NCBI RefSeq assembly: GCF_020497125.1 | Contig: NC_059075.1 | Span: 33,454,003-33,518,002 of the forward strand | Length of the DNA: 64,000 nucleotides | DNA from: Mauremys mutica | Taxonomy: Eukaryota > Chordata > Testudines > Geoemydidae | Direction: 5' to 3' | In this document: positions 37,758 through 50,889 of the stretch, piece by piece | Layout of the letters: the number at the start of each line of letters is the position of its first letter | Numbering within the stretch: the first letter of the stretch is position 1 | The notes under the pieces: model-generated | What the model was told of the DNA's origin: nothing | What the model saw: the letters and a program-made list of their open reading frames with translations, nothing else | Database searches by the model: none | Translations under genes and position numbers: made by a program

Positions 37758-39422
37758 GAGAGCAATTCTTGTTTCTTTTAGAAAAACTGCCAATTTAGAA
37801 ATAAAAATATTTATATAGCTATTTTTATCCAAAGATTACAAACTACTTTAGAGACATTAATTAAACTTTATAGCATCCTGTATGAGGTACAGACCAATAA
37901 ATATAGTCATGGGGAAACTGATAGATTAAGTGATTCACCCAAGACCACAAAACTGTTCAGTGTCTGAGTCTGTGGAACAGAACTCAAGAACTTGCTCTAG
38001 CCACAACACAGCACTAGAAATTGTATGCATAGATTTGGTGTACCAGCAGAATCTAACTGCCAGAAAGCTATATAAATGCTAAAATCAATAAATAATTATA
38101 TTAAAGAAGTCAGCAAAATAAAGTTAATGTTTAAATACTATTTATTTAAAAAATGATGAAGAAAAGGATGTGCATGTCTGTTGAAATCTACACCATGAAT
38201 GAATCTGGTTGTCTTGAGGTTTTCTAAAAAGCCTTTGTCTGTTGTATCTGTGTAGTAGCCTGAAATATGCTCATGTTAGTATTATGGGCCACCTTATCAT
38301 AAAATTCTAAAATGAACAGGAGTAACAACATTTAATCACGTTGCATAGAACTAAATATCAGTTCTTCTTGCAATACTGAATGTGTGGGTTATAAAAGGTT
38401 CCTATTCAAATCATAGCTCAGGAGTTCGTTCTCAGGCAGGGGTGCTCAAGATTTTTTCCAAGGGTGTCAGTACCTCCTCTGTGCTCCCAAGTGAGTTTTG
38501 CTTGCCTCTGTTACATTCAAGAGAATGAATATCAATCTTCAGATACTTCTAAACTATCCCTGCCAGATTTGGCTTTTTTTATCCCTAAATATTAGATTTT
38601 TCTGAAAGCAATTTAACTTTGTTGGCATTGGAATACATCAGATCACACCAAATAGGCATTTTAAAACATTAATCGGGGAGGATTCTCCTGGACTCCTCCC
38701 CAGCTTCTTAAACAGCTCTTAGTTTCTGTGTTGCAAATCTGTCACCATCTTGTAGGCTGCTCAGAAGACTTTGGCTATTTTGAAGCTGTCTAGATAAATA
38801 CAGAGAAAAAACACAGCCAGAGCCTAAGCATTTGGATCAGACTCAGCAAGTTCAGAGGTGAGAGAGACACTATTTTGGTTGCAGTTAATATGTGTTGGAT
38901 AAGCAGCTGGAATTTTCAAATCAGATCGTGAGGAACCCCAGCCTCAAGAATTTGGAGAACAGTTTGTATAGCAAACTATTATGTTTGCACCAGTCCAAAA
39001 AAGTATTTATCTTGGCATCATAATTTTATTTTTAAAGCTGATCATAGAGGCTCTAGGTGGTGAACTAACAGTTAAAATATATGCATAAAACAGCACAAAA
39101 CCTAAACAATATAATATTAAAATGTCAAAAAGGTATTATTTTAAACATAACCTTTGCCAATGTGACACATACATCAACAACCAAACTACTCTTCTGTGAG
39201 ACCTGTGATTTTTTAAATGTTTGACAAGTCTTGATCTGATAATACGAAAGGATTCTGAGGGAGGTGTGTGGGGGGGCTATGTAAAATGAGACTTGGTAAC
39301 ATATCTGGGTCCAATTCACTTAAATTGACATTTAACTTCAGTAAGTTGTACAGGCACTGGCCCACCACTTTTTATTTTTCTGTTATTTTCTGGTGAGACA
39401 TATATCTAAACTAATCATACTA
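37758..39422. other. Intron, nothing recognised
   Basis: A/T-rich intron. A short piece near 38437-38560 ('caggggtgctcaagattttttcc') might be a hAT-like end, but no partner is seen. No gene. Confidence 0.5.
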
Positions 39423-39704
39423 CAGTGGTCCCCAAACTTTTTACCTCTCGCCCCCACTTACTCCTAGCCACATCCCTCTTCCCCCACCCACTCCCAGGAG
39501 CCAGGGCCGGGAGCAGGGCCATGGTTCCGGAAGGTGAGGACGCAGACAGAGGGAAGGGGGCTGGAAGGGGGTGGAGCCAGAAGCACAGCTCAGTGGTGCT
39601 CCCTCCCCACACCCTGTGGGAGATGGCCTGGGTCCCAGTCACACCCTCCAAACATTCCTCCACATCCCCCCACAGGGATGCACCCAGCAGTTTGGGGACC
39701 TCTG
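39423..39704. mobile_element. hAT MITE
   Basis: CAGTGGTCCCCAAACTTTTT and AGTTTGGGGACCTCTG are inverted ends; flanks TCATACTA and CTGTACTA agree at 6 of 8. GC-rich interior with short open frames on both strands. Confidence 0.8.
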
Positions 39705-40040
39705 CTGTACTACCATCTTGGAAATGCTTGAGACTACAATTACAAAGAAACTACAACAAAGAGCAATCATTCACAGACTATAAGTGCAAGAGAAAAATTC
39801 AAACATTCCCAATACCTCTCTACCAGCCTAAGAAATCATGACGTTACAAGGACTTCCTCTATAGCAGTTCATACAGCTGCTAACCAAGCCATAGGGATAA
39901 TATTCCCAGTCACACTTCTCCCATGACATGCCCTTTATTTGAACTTGATATCAAGTCGACCATAACGTTTACAAGTTTAAGGGAATAGCTATGCAAAAGC
40001 ATTAAAACAGGCAGCATAGAAATAACTATACCTAACCTAA

Positions 40041-40337
40041 GGGTAGGTCTACTCTTACCTGCCGGGTTGACGGGCGGCGTTCGACTTCTCGGAGTTCGAA
40101 CTATCGCGTCTAATCTAGACGCGATAGTTCGAACTCTGGACGCACTCCCGTCGACTCCGGAACTCCACTGGAGCGAGTGGCGGTGACGGAGTCGATGGGG
40201 GAGCCGCGAACTTCGTTCCCGCGGCGTCTGGACGGGTGAGTAGCCCGAACTAAGGTACTTTGACTTCAGCTACGCTATTCGCGTAGCTGAAGTCGCGTAC
40301 CTTAGTTCGACACACCCTCCTTAGTGTAGACCAGGCC
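40041..40337. mobile_element. Harbinger-type hairpin MITE, copy 2 (inverted)
   Basis: GGGTAGGTCTACTCTTACC to GTGTAGACCAGGCC, flanked by TAA (40038-40040, 40338-40340). Hairpins at 40092-40136 (GTTCGAACTATCGCGTCTA and its mirror) and 40263-40293 (CTTCAGCTACGC/GCGTAGCTGAAG). Opposite orientation to the copies at 37460 and 42147. Confidence 0.92.
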
Positions 40338-40414
40338 TAAGTAATTTAGTTTTACATCTTTATTTGCTACTTAATTAGCAGACAATTGAAGGTTTGGCAT
40401 GGAAGACCCTATGG

Positions 40415-40676
40415 CAGTGGTGGGCAACCTGCGGCCTGCAGGCCGCATGCTGCCCATCAGGGTAATCTGATTGTGGTCCGCGAGACATTTTGCTGATGTT
40501 GACCATCCTCAGGCATGGCCCCCTGCAGCTCCCAGTGGCTGCAGAACGGGGAACTGTGGCCACTGGAAGCTGCGGGGAGCCGTGCCTGTGGACAGTCAAC
40601 GTCAGCAAAATGTCTCACAGCCCACAATCAGATTACCCTGATCAACTGCATGCGGCCTGCAGGTTGCCCACCACTG
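40415..40676. mobile_element. Palindromic hAT MITE with exact 8-bp TSD
   Basis: CAGTGGTGGGCAACCTGCGG and CTGCAGGTTGCCCACCACTG, flanked by CCCTATGG at 40407-40414 and 40677-40684. Same family as the truncated copy at 10356. Confidence 0.95.
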
Positions 40677-40867
40677 CCCTATGGTGGTTGAAATTACTGC
40701 TCTTTGAAATTCTTCTATGTTGTCTTTCCACATTTTAAAGAATGGATTGCATTTTTTCCTACTGATATTTTTAAATGACTGTTGTTGACCCTCTCTTTAT
40801 CTTTTAATCACTTTTTTTAAAGTGGACTCCCTAATTTATTTTTGAGTTTGTATTTTTAAAAGGTGGT

Positions 40868-41006
40868 ATGCAGTGGTGGTGTAGCCGTGTTGATCGCAGG
40901 ATATTAGAGAGACAAGAAGAGCTCTGTGTAAGCTTAAAATCTCTATCACCAACAGAAGTTGGTCCAATAAATGATATTACCTCAACCACCTTGTCTGTCT
41001 AAGAAG
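40868..41006. mobile_element. Penelope-like fragment
   Basis: 'gtggtgtagccgtgttgatcgcaggatattagagagacaag' and 'accaacagaagttggtccaataaatgatattacctc' match a turtle repeat I take to be Penelope-like. The AGAAGAGCTCTGTGTAAGC part corresponds to a hammerhead stem II, with the core lost. Tentative. Confidence 0.5.
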
Positions 41007-41092
41007 GTGGTATTTAATTACATGTATATTGTATTACTTTTTATTTGATTGCCTAGTGCTCTGGCAGAAGGGATGCTACAGAAATAAAATAA

Positions 41093-41552
<460 letters not shown>

Positions 41553-41859
41553 CTGTTCTTCTTCAAGTGATTGCTCATGTGTAGTCCACAATAGGTGTGT
41601 GTGCTCGCCACATGCACCAGTGCCAGAAGTTTTTCCCCTAGCAGTACCCGTAGGCCCCTGCAGTGGCGCCTGCCTGGCGTGGTATAAGGGGAGCCGTGCG
41701 CTCCCCCCACCCTCGGTTCCTTCTTGCCGCCAGTGAAGGTGCATCGGAACTGCTTAGCTCCAGCTTTGCTGTAGTTCGTTCCCAGAACTGTTCGTTTGTT
41801 TAGAGTTAGTACCTGTAGTTAGTTAGCTGTTTAGTTAGTCAGTGAACCCGGGCCAGGGC

Positions 41860-44440
41860 ATGCCCCGCACTCCTGGGTTTAAGTTGTGTGGCTCTTGCAG
41901 GCGTTCTATGCCAAGAAGTGACCCTCACGCAGCCTGTTTGCACTGCTTGGGAGAAACCCATATCAGCGAAAGGTGCAAGATTTGCAAGTCGTTTAAGCCT
42001 CAGACCAAAAGAGAAAGGGACATTAGGCTCCGGGCCATCCTGATAGAGTCGGTGCTGACTCTGAACCGGCACTGCAGTGTCGGTACGCAGCAACCCTCCA
42101 GTGCTATCGACCAGATGGCACCGCTCCCCATCATGGAGAACACCAAGCCCTGGTCTACACTAAGGTCGGGGGTCGAACTAGGGTACGCGAATTCAGCTAC
42201 GTGAATAACGTAGCTGAATTCGAACTACCCTAGTTCGACTTACTTACCCGTCCAGACGCCGCGGAAGCGAACTCCACGGCTCCAAGGTCGACTCCGGCAA
42301 CTCCTCCTGCCGCGGTGGAGTACCGGAGTTCGAACTAGCGCTTCCGGGGTTCGAACGATCGCGTCTAGATCAGACGCGATAGTTCGAACTCCGAGCAGTC
42401 GAACTCGCCGCGTCGACCCAGCAGGTAAGTGTAAACGTGGCCCAAGAGAGCCAGGAAGACTCCCTCTTTGCAGCAGCACCACCGAGGGAAGTCTAGGACA
42501 GAGGTTAGGCCCATCTCGGGCAGTCTTCGATCCCCACCGGGCCCCAGGCCTCCAACTCAAGTTGAGCAGAGTAGCCCAGCCCCTTTGGGACAGGCCTCTC
42601 CAGATGTCCGGATGCCGTCCACACCGGAAGCCCTCCAGGTGGCTTGGGACGTCCTGTCCATGCCAGTGCCCAGAACACTGCCAATGTCGGCCCCACGCTC
42701 CAGAGGCAAGGTGCTGCTGGGATCTCCACAGTCACCTCTGGCCCGGTACCGGTCTCGGTCGAGGGAACGTTCCCGACACCAATCACCGCCCAGCGACCGC
42801 TTGGGGCAGAGTCCAGGTGGATCGCCCTCAACACCGACCAGACTGGCTGGGTCCCATCTGGCTGGGACTCACGGCACTGCTCGTCCTCAAGGAGCGAATA
42901 TAGACGGGAATATTGCCGTCAGTCCTCGTCTTGGAGAGGGTACTGCAGTCAGTCACGGCACAGTCGTCGATGCCATTCCTGCTTGGACTTCCACTCCAAG
43001 TCTCCGCCAAGACATCGCAGCCCTGGGCATCGATCACCAGTGTTTCGCCGTCGCGGGTCCACCCATCGTGGCCATTCACGGAGTAGCTATTACTGTTGGT
43101 ACCGGTCCTCCACGTCGAGATTGCACTCCCGTGGCAGTCATAGATCTTGGCACCACCACTCCTCCCCCAGAGACAGCAGCAAATCTTACGCCAGCCCAGT
43201 CTCCATTCATAGCAGTCCTTCTATGGGCCAGGCCACCCAACAGCCGCCCTCCTCCCCCCAGTGCCAAAGCAGGTGCAGTGGCACTGAGCGTCATGGCCGG
43301 CCCAATGGTACCAGTGGGCACCGTGGCCTCCGACGCAGCCCCCCGGTGGGAGCTCACTCGGTGGCTGGAGCTTCGGAAGCACCGTCAGCCTCCCTCTCCA
43401 GACCCTCAAGAAAGGAGTCGGTGGGACATACATCCTCGGCACCATGCCCAGAATCCGACCGGGTGGTGGACCCTCCAGTGCCAGCCGACACTGCACTGGC
43501 CTCTTCGTCCCACCCGGAGGAGGCAATTGCAGCCCCGCCCCCCTCCGTCCCACAGGAGGACTTCAGGGCCCACCAAGGACTCTTAAAGAAGGTGACAGCA
43601 AGCCTACACCTCCAGGCAGAGGAGATGGAGGAGCCCTCGGACTCCCTGTTTAACGTATTGTCCCCATCAACACCAGGTAGGGTGGCCTTGCCTCTCCATG
43701 AAGGGGTGGCTAAGATTTCAAATGCCCCGTGGCAAACACCGGCCTCGGTCCCCATCTCTAAAAAGACAGAACGCAAGTACTTTGTACTCACTAAGGGGTA
43801 TGAGTACTTGTATACACACCTGGCGCCCAACTCCCTGGTGGTCAAGTCAGTCAACCATAGGGAATGGTCAGCCAGACCTGACCCCAAAGAACAAAGACTC
43901 TTGGAGACTGGACTCTTTCAGAGGGAAAATGAGCTTCTTTGAGCTTCCAGTTACGAGTGGCGAACCATCAGGCTCTCCTGGGCCAGTACAAATTCAATCT
44001 GTGAGGCTCCCTGCCTAAGTCTGAGGACTCCCTCCAGGAGCACGATAGGAAGGAGCTAATGGAGGAAGGGGCAGCGGCCGCTAGGGTGTCCCTGCAGGCA
44101 GCCTCGAAGGCTGAAGACACGACTGAACGATCAATGGCCTTCACGGTGTCCATGAGACAGGCGTCATGGTTCCTGCTCTCTGGTCTGTCCAGCGAGGCAC
44201 AGTCTTCGTTTGACGGGAAAGCTTTGTGTGTGGAGGAAACAGATACAAGGCTACATGGCATGAAAGACTCCCGCACGACGCTCCAAACTCTGGGCCTCGA
44301 TGTCCCGGCTCTGGCAAAACCTAAGTTCAAGCCACAACAGACTACGGCCCAGGCCACCCTCCCGAAGTATGAGGCTGCCCATAAGAAGCAGTGGGACTAT
44401 AAGAAATGCCCTCAGAGGCAGTCTCAGCCTACCCCTTAGC
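41860..44440 (+). pseudogene. DIRS-A copy 4 gag, broken
   Basis: Starts MPRTPGFKLCGSCRRSMPRS; motif CGSC...CLHC...ISERCKIC as in copy 2. The MITE is inserted at about residue 95. After it, the Ser/Arg/Pro-rich middle (RYRSRSRERSRHQ) and the C-terminal block (RLHGMKDSRTTLQTLGLDVP) continue in several frames to about 44440. Large open frames in the middle reflect its biased composition. Confidence 0.85.
42147..42442. mobile_element. Harbinger-type hairpin MITE, copy 3, in DIRS gag
   Basis: GCCCTGGTCTACACTAAGGT to CGTGGCC, flanked by CAA (42144-42146, 42443-42445). Hairpins at 42189-42222 (GAATTCAGCTACGT/ACGTAGCTGAATTC) and 42349-42389 (GTTCGAACGATCGCGTCTAG with its mirror). Inserted after the DIRS copy. 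Confidence 0.92.
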
Positions 44441-44469
44441 CTGGGTCCTCCAAGGGCAAGCAGGCAGGG

Positions 44470-46170
44470 AAAAAGGGGTTTTTGACAGGATGCTCAGGGG
44501 ACCCCGCCAGTCCTCATTGAGCAGGAGATGGGGCGGCTCCTTGGACTAGGAGCGATAGAGGCAGTTCCTGTGGAGTTCATGGGCAAGGGGTATTACTCCC
44601 GTTATTTCCGTACCCCGAAGGCCAAAGGGGGGGCTCAGGCCCATCCTGGACCTCCGAGGTCTGAAGCAGTATATGGTGAAGCTCAAGTTCCGCATGGTCT
44701 CCCTGACCTCCATCATCCCCTCCCTGGATCCAGGGGACTGGTACCTGCCCTACAGGACGCATACTTCCACGTCCACATATTCGAGGGACACAGGCGCTTC
44801 CTCCATTTCGTGGTGGGACAGAATCATTACCAATTCACAGTCCTCCCGTTTGGTCTGTCCACTGCCCCCAGGGTGTTTACAAAATGCATGTCGGTGGTAG
44901 CGGCCTACCTTAGACAGCAGGGTGTCCAGATATTTCCCTATCTGGATGATTGGCTTGTCAAGGGCACCTCCCAGTCGCAGGTGAGGGATCATGTGGCGCT
45001 CCTCCTGTCCACATGCAATGCCTTGAGCCTGTTGGTAAACAACACCAAGTCCACGTTAGTCCTGGTCCAACGCATAGAGTTTATCGGGCCACTCCTGGAC
45101 GCAGTGTCGGGCAGGGCCTCTCTCCCGCCAGACAGATTCTAGACCCTGAAAGGTCTCATCGACTTGTCACAAGGTTCCCAGTGCCAACTGCCAGGCTTTG
45201 CCTGCAACTCTTGGGTCACATGTCGGCATGCACCTACATGGTCCATCACGCCAGACTCAGGATGAGGCCCCTCCAGCTCTGGTTGGCCTCAAAGTTCTCC
45301 CAGACCATGAACAGGGTGGACAAGGTTCTCACCGTGCCGGACTCTGATCACCTCCCTACGGTGTTGGTTCACCCCAAACAATATGCTCCAAGGGGTCCCA
45401 TACAGGGGCAGGGCCCCGTCGTTGGAGCTGGTGTCCAGTGCGTCGGACCTGGGTTGGGGGGCCCATGTGGAGAACTTTCAGACCCAAGGCCTGTGCTCGG
45501 CTCAAGACCTGTCCCAACATATAAACGTTAAGGAGCTCAGGGCAGTGCGACTGGCGTGTATGGCCTTCCGCTCGCACCTGGAGGGCAAGGTGTAGTCAGG
45601 GTCCTCACAGACAACACAGCCTCGATGTTCTGTATCAACAGGCAAGGCGGGGCCCTATCCTCTGCCACAAAGACCTCAGGCTGTGGGACTTTTGTATAGC
45701 CCACGATAGCCACCTGAAGGCCTTCCACCTACTGGAATGAAAGGGCAGATTGCTTCAGCAAGGACTTTTCCTCGCAAGAGCCCACTGGCTCTTCTGAAGG
45801 TGGGGAATTCCCCAGGTGGACTTATTCGTGACTCAGCAGAACCAGCGATGCCCCTGGTTCTGCTCTGGGGGGGGGGTTGGGGAGGGGCACTATCTCCGAT
45901 GCCTTTCTCCTGTCCTGGTCAGGCCGGCTTCTCTACACCTTTCCCCCATTCTTTCTAATCAGCAGGGTCCTGGAGAAGATAGTCGGACAAGGTCTGGGTC
46001 CTCCTGTTTGCCCCGGGATGGCCCAGGCAGCATTGGTACAGGACCCTCACGGGCCTGGCAGTAGCTCAGCCATGACCATTGCCACTCCACCCGGACCTGC
46101 TCTCTCAGGACCAAGGCCGCCTCCTCCATCCCAATCTAGCAACTCTTCAACTCACAGCGTGGCTGCACAG
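44470..46170 (+). pseudogene. DIRS-A copy 4 RT-RNase H, broken
   Basis: RT in two frames: VEFMGKGYYSRYF then, after a shift near 44635, KLKFRMVSLTSIIPSLDPGD, then FGLSTAPRVFTKCMSVVAAY and intact YLDD at 44939-44950. RNase H block SSASDLGWGAHVENFQTQGL near 45430 has Ser-Ala-Ser where copy 2 has Thr-Asp-Ala-Ser. The tail with LLYTFPPFFLIS near 45930 is the methyltransferase-like part. Stops and shifts throughout. Confidence 0.85.
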
Positions 46171-46174
46171 TGAT

Positions 46175-47175
46175 TAGGTGGAAAGGAAAGGACGTGCTCA
46201 GAGCAGGTTCAGCGCATCATCCTCGAAAGTAGACGGCCCTCCACTCGCCGCGCTTATTTGGCGAAGTGGCCCCTGTTTTCTAGGTGGGCGGCAGATCAGG
46301 GTGTCTCCCTGGTGACCGCGCCGATCCAGCTTATCCTTGATTATCTCCGCCACCTGAGGGCCCAGGGCCTGGCGCCCTCATCAGCCAAGGTGCACCTGCC
46401 AGCCATATCGGCCTTCCATTCGCCAGTGGAAGAGCACACAGTATTTTCCCATGCTATGACTGGCTGGTTCCTTAAGGGTTTGGACCGTCTTTTTCTGTAT
46501 TCTAGATCCCTGGTCCCACAGTGGGACCTAAACCTGGTGTTGGCTCGTCTCACGGGGCCCCCATTTGAACCACTGGCCATGTGCTCCTGATCTCATCTCT
46601 CATGAAAGGTGGCCTTCCTGGTTGCAATCACGTCGACCAGGCGAGTCTTGGAGCTCAGGGCCCTGACCTCCAAGCCACCATATACGGCCTTTCATAAGGA
46701 CAAGGTCCAGCTCCACCCACACTCCGCTTTCCTCCCGAAGGTGGTCTCTGCCTACCACATGGGTCGGGACATTTTTGTACCAGTCCTCTGCTCCAAGCCT
46801 CACGCGTCCAGTGAGGAGCACTGTTTCCACACGCTCGATGTGCGGCGGGCTCTAGCTTTCTACCTCGAGCGGACTAAGCCGTTCAGAAAGTCCTCGCAAC
46901 TGTTCGTCGCCTCGGCTGAGCCAATTTCCACTCAGCAGCTTTCCAGTTGGATCACTTCAGGCATCTGTTTCTGTTATGCGCTGGCAGGTGTCCCCGCACC
47001 ACCCATTGTGAGGGCACACTGGACTCGGGCACAGGCCTCGTAAGCTGCCTTTGTTGCCCATGTCCCCATCCAGGACATTTGTAGGGCAGCCATGTCGTCT
47101 TCGGTTCACATGTTCACCTCGCACTGTGTGATCGTCCCCAAGGCCAGGGATGATGCTGGGTTTGGCAGGGCAGTT
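46175..47175 (+). pseudogene. DIRS-A copy 4 tyrosine recombinase, broken
   Basis: SRRPSTRRAYLAKW-like core-binding start (46230-46265), STRRVLELRALTSKPPYTAF (first Arg), HWTR at 47017-47028 (His and Arg kept), TAA at 47041-47043, and SHCVIVPKARDDAGFGRAVV, where the catalytic Tyr is Cys (TGT, 47125-47127). A stop near 46590 also breaks it. Confidence 0.88.
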
Positions 47176-47232
47176 GTCCGTCCTGGGAACTTGTGAACTC
47201 CACCCACCTTCAGCAGCTATAGCTTGGAATCA

Positions 47233-47586
47233 CCTATTGTGGAATACACATGAACAATCACTTGAAGAAGAAGACAGTTACCTTTTCTGTAACTGGTGTT
47301 CTTCGAGATGTGTTGCTCATGTCTATTCCACATCCCACCCTCCTTCCTCTCTGTCGGAATTGTCTGGCAAGAAGGAACTGAGGGTGGGGGGAGTACACAG
47401 CTCCCCTTATACCGTGCCAGGCAGGCGCCACTCCAGAGGTCGCGGGGGTGCTCCTCCCCATGGGTACTTCTAGGGGAAAAACTTCTAGCACCGGTGCACG
47501 TGGCAAGTATGCACAGCTATTATGGAATAGACATGAGCAACACATCTCGAAGAACACCAGTTATGGAAAAGGTAACTGTCTTTTTT
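47233..47586. repeat. DIRS-A copy 4 internal complementary region and right ITR
   Basis: 47233-47278 (CCTATTGTGGAATACACATG, CAATCACTTGAAGAAGAAGA) is the complement of the left end at 41553-41600. 47290-47330 is the complement of the right end (47525-47570, GCAACACATCTCGAAGAACA). The ITR carries inward-facing TTATAC near 47418. Confidence 0.88.
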
Positions 47587-47795
47587 GATAATATAATGGC
47601 CTGTTTTGAACCCTGTAAAATACTTATTATAGGCAAAAACTGGTAGTGATACCTATTGTTATAAGTGTATGCCATATTTGTCTCTAGTGGTTGGTCCAAC
47701 TAGAGGATAACAGCCTGCAACTGCTATCAATTACTCCCTGAATGAAAGTGGTAATGGTCTGAAGTTGGACTATGGATCTAAATGTCCCAACCTAG

Positions 47796-48132
<337 letters not shown>

Positions 48133-48609
48133 TTGATACGTATGTGTGGAGAGTTGGGGGTTAGAAGGGTCCACATGATGGATTTTTTGTTTTTTTCGAG
48201 TTTGCTCTTTTAAACACTTAGGAACTTACATACAGAAAAACTATACTTAATATATGTAAAAGTTGAATTCAGGCACTCAAAAATAAGGATATACCATAAT
48301 TAACATTATCCATGCAAACTTAATTTGGACCCCTTGTCAAAAGTACAAATACAACAAGTTCTACAGAATTGTAAACAAAGTGCTGATCCAGCCCCCAGTG
48401 AAGTCAGTGTGAAGATTCTCGTGACTTCAGCAGACATTGAATCAAGGCCTAAAAGGTTAGGACCAAAACCTTCTAATTAGGGAGGCTGGAGGAGTAATGG
48501 AGACAGAATTTGATCCACTGCATTCATTTTCATTTTTTAGCCCAGATTTCTGCTAAAATATTACTGCAATTCTGTTCTGTTCAAAATTTTTAAAAAATCT
48601 GCTTAAATA
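48133..48609. other. Intron, nothing recognised
   Basis: A/T-rich intron up to the pyrimidine tract before microexon j. Confidence 0.5.
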
Positions 48610-48664
48610 TATACTAATTTTTGTTTTCTCTTTCTTCATTTTTCCCTTTTTGCTTCCTGTGTAG
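48610..48664 (+). promoter_or_regulatory. Pyrimidine tract with UGC before microexon j
   Basis: An unusually long T/C-rich tract (TTTTGTTTTCTCTTTCTTC and onward) ends in TGCTTCCTGTGTAG, with the TGC at 48651-48653. Intronic UGC motifs just upstream of the acceptor are the known binding signal of the neuronal splicing factor SRRM4 (nSR100). Regulation here is inferred from the motif only. Confidence 0.55.
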
Positions 48665-48679
48665 GCAAGGGGTAGTAAG
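48665..48679 (+). CDS. EML5: EML5 exon j, 15-nt microexon
   Basis: The acceptor TGTGTAG ends at 48664 and the donor GTAAGT starts at 48680. The 15 nt complete the Arg begun in exon i and encode QGVV plus two bases of the next Arg, matching the QGVVR linker of EML5. Length is a multiple of 3 and the phase is 2 on both sides, so skipping would remove five residues without a frameshift. A long pyrimidine tract with a TGC 12 nt upstream of the exon precedes it. Confidence 0.9.
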
Positions 48680-49246
48680 GTAAGTTTCTTATCTTTATAA
48701 TAATCCAGGATAAAGCATTTTTATTACAAAGCTTTGAAAGTAGAGTTGTACATTGACACAGCAATGAATGCTTAAAATAAGGTGCATTATGGAACATACT
48801 GTTTGTTAAACTGGCAGATTGTTACTGGGCAGTGAAGGAATTAGGGGTCAAATAAAGAGCTAAGTACACAGTGTGAGTAGCTGGGCTGGGCATGAGGTAG
48901 AAAAGCATGGAGTCGGAAAGACAAGTCTTCCCTCTTCCTCCTGATTGAAGAACAGTTCTTCTGAGGTTACTTCAGTCCAATGGCTGAAGTAACCTCTGTG
49001 GACCTTTCATGCAAACCCCTGTGAGCGAGAGAGATGTATAATCCATGCTGTGTTATGTACCCTGGCCAAATACAACCCATGTCTGCCCACTCCCACCCTT
49101 TGAGTGAAACTGAGATCCACATTGCACATGAGGAAGTTGAACCCCTTGCATGCCTGCCTGGCCCCCACTTGCACAGTGGAAGCATAGCGCTTCTATTGCT
49201 AAGGGCTCCTCTGCCGTGTTGAAGGAGAGAGCTGCATTGTCTCTTA
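48680..49246. other. Intron, nothing recognised
   Basis: Intron between microexon j and the Harbinger element. A short inverted pair near 48955-49000 ('gaggttacttcagtccaatggctgaagtaacctc') forms a small hairpin. Confidence 0.5.
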
Positions 49247-49718
49247 GGCCTTGTCTACGCTACAAGACTATTTCGAATCAACTTAGTTCGAATTTGTGGA
49301 TTCGACCTTATGAAGTCGAATTTGTGTATCCATACTAAATACACTAATTCGAATTTCTGAGTCCACATTCACGGGGCCAGCGTCGACTTTGGAAGCGGTG
49401 CACTGTGGGAAGCTATCCCACAGTTCCCGCACTCCCCGCTGCCCATTGGAATGCTGGGTAGAGCCCCCAATGCCTGCTGGGGGAAAAAATGTGTCGAGGG
49501 TGGTTTTGGGTAAGTGTCGTAATTGAACCGTCAATCACAACCTCCCTCCCTCCCTCCGGGAAAGCGCCTGCGGGCAATCTGTTCGTGCACTTTTCTGGTC
49601 AGTGACAGCGCGGACGCCACAGCACTGCAAGCACGGAGCCCGCTGCGATCATCGCCGTTTTCTCCTCCTCGCACTTTATCGTCCACGTCTTCCACAGTCA
49701 ACTGCTGAGAAATTGGGC

Positions 49719-50054
49719 TACTTTTCAATGGTGCTGCAAGCACTGGGGGATCATAGGGGACGTTTTACAAACATCAACGTCGGGTGGCCGGGCAAGGTTC
49801 ATGATGCGTGTGTTTTCAGGAACTGTGGGCTGCTCAGACGCCTGCAGGAAGATAGTTTCTTCCCGGACCACGAAATAACTGTTGTGGATGTGCAGATGCC
49901 TATAGTCATCCTCGGGGACCCAGCCTGCCCGCTAATGCACTTGCTCATGAAGCCCTATACAGGCGCCTGGGACAGCGACAAGGAACTCTTCAAATACCAG
50001 CGAGCAGCGAGCAGCGTGACCTGTGACTGTTCAGTTTCTTTACAGAGAAGCTGA
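49719..50054 (+). pseudogene. Harbinger DDE transposase, central part
   Basis: YFSMVLQALGDHRGRFTNIN, then GWPGKVHDACVFRNCGLLRR (the second catalytic Asp in V-H-D), and VILGDPACPLMHLLMKPY. Matches HARBI1-like DDE nucleases. After KPYTG the sequence jumps into what corresponds to the far end of the gene in the 32877 element ('gactgttcagtttctttacagagaagc'), so the region with the catalytic Glu is deleted. The first Asp lies upstream in damaged sequence (49500-49700). Confidence 0.9.
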
Positions 50055-50889
50055 ACCTGCCCCTGTTTCTTTACCCAGTTACTGTTGACTCTCCTCTTCG
50101 GTTACATACCCCGTTCACCCCGTTACCCCCACTTCCAGCACACGTGTAAAAATAAAATACATGTCCCATTATTACTTAACAAAGGTTTCTTTATTCATGA
50201 CTGTTCGTGAAAGGGTTGAAACTGGGACGCAGGCTGTGCTAGGTAGGGTGTGCGGTGATGTAAAGACCGCCTCTAAACTCAAGGAATGACAGGCTCCTGC
50301 TCCTAGAGCGGTCCGCAGTGCCGGAATGCTTCTTTCAACGGAGCCTGCCATCCCTCTTTATGGAATTCTGTGTGCGGGCGGATATGTGACCTTGTGGTGG
50401 AGGAGGACGGATACAGATTCCTCAGCTGCGTGACTCAGCGGTCCAGGACAAGGACCGCTGTATAAGATCTGTAACCGCCCTCCCCCGCTGCAAAGTCACA
50501 TCTCCCCCGCCCACACAGATCCTGGAAACCACCTCCAAAAACCGACCAGGTTGCCTACTGACTGCACCGTGTGTGTGACCCACTGCTGATCCTGCCCCCG
50601 TGTCTGTACCCTGGGAAAGGTGACTGTCCTATGCAATTAACCACCCCCTTCCCCACGCCCCCCATTCGAACACAGTCTTCTTTGAAAAAACATAACGGAA
50701 ACAGTAATTAACAGCAAAGCATTTTTATTAATTAAGTAGACAGTTAGGGGATGGGACTGGGATTGGGACTACTGTGAGTCTGGAAGTGAAGGACTTCGGC
50801 AAATATAGGGTATGAGAGCTTTTGGGTTCTTGAGCACTGTGCTGTGGTGCAGTGACAGTATTCACGTCCCCGGCCGCCCCTCCTCCTGA

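Larger units (their letters stand above)
41553..47586 (+). mobile_element. DIRS-A copy 4 (nearly full length, inactive)
   Basis: Left ITR (41553-41740, TATAAG at 41683-41688), gag from 41860 interrupted by a hairpin MITE (42147-42442), RT-RNase H (about 44470-46170), recombinase (46175-47175), internal complementary region (47233-47330) and right ITR to 47586. YLDD is intact, but frameshifts, stops and a Tyr-to-Cys change in the recombinase inactivate it. Confidence 0.93.

Noticed and set aside
39425..39841. 138-codon frame with Ser/Pro-rich product
   Set aside because: Falls across a hAT MITE and its flank, with open frames in other phases too.
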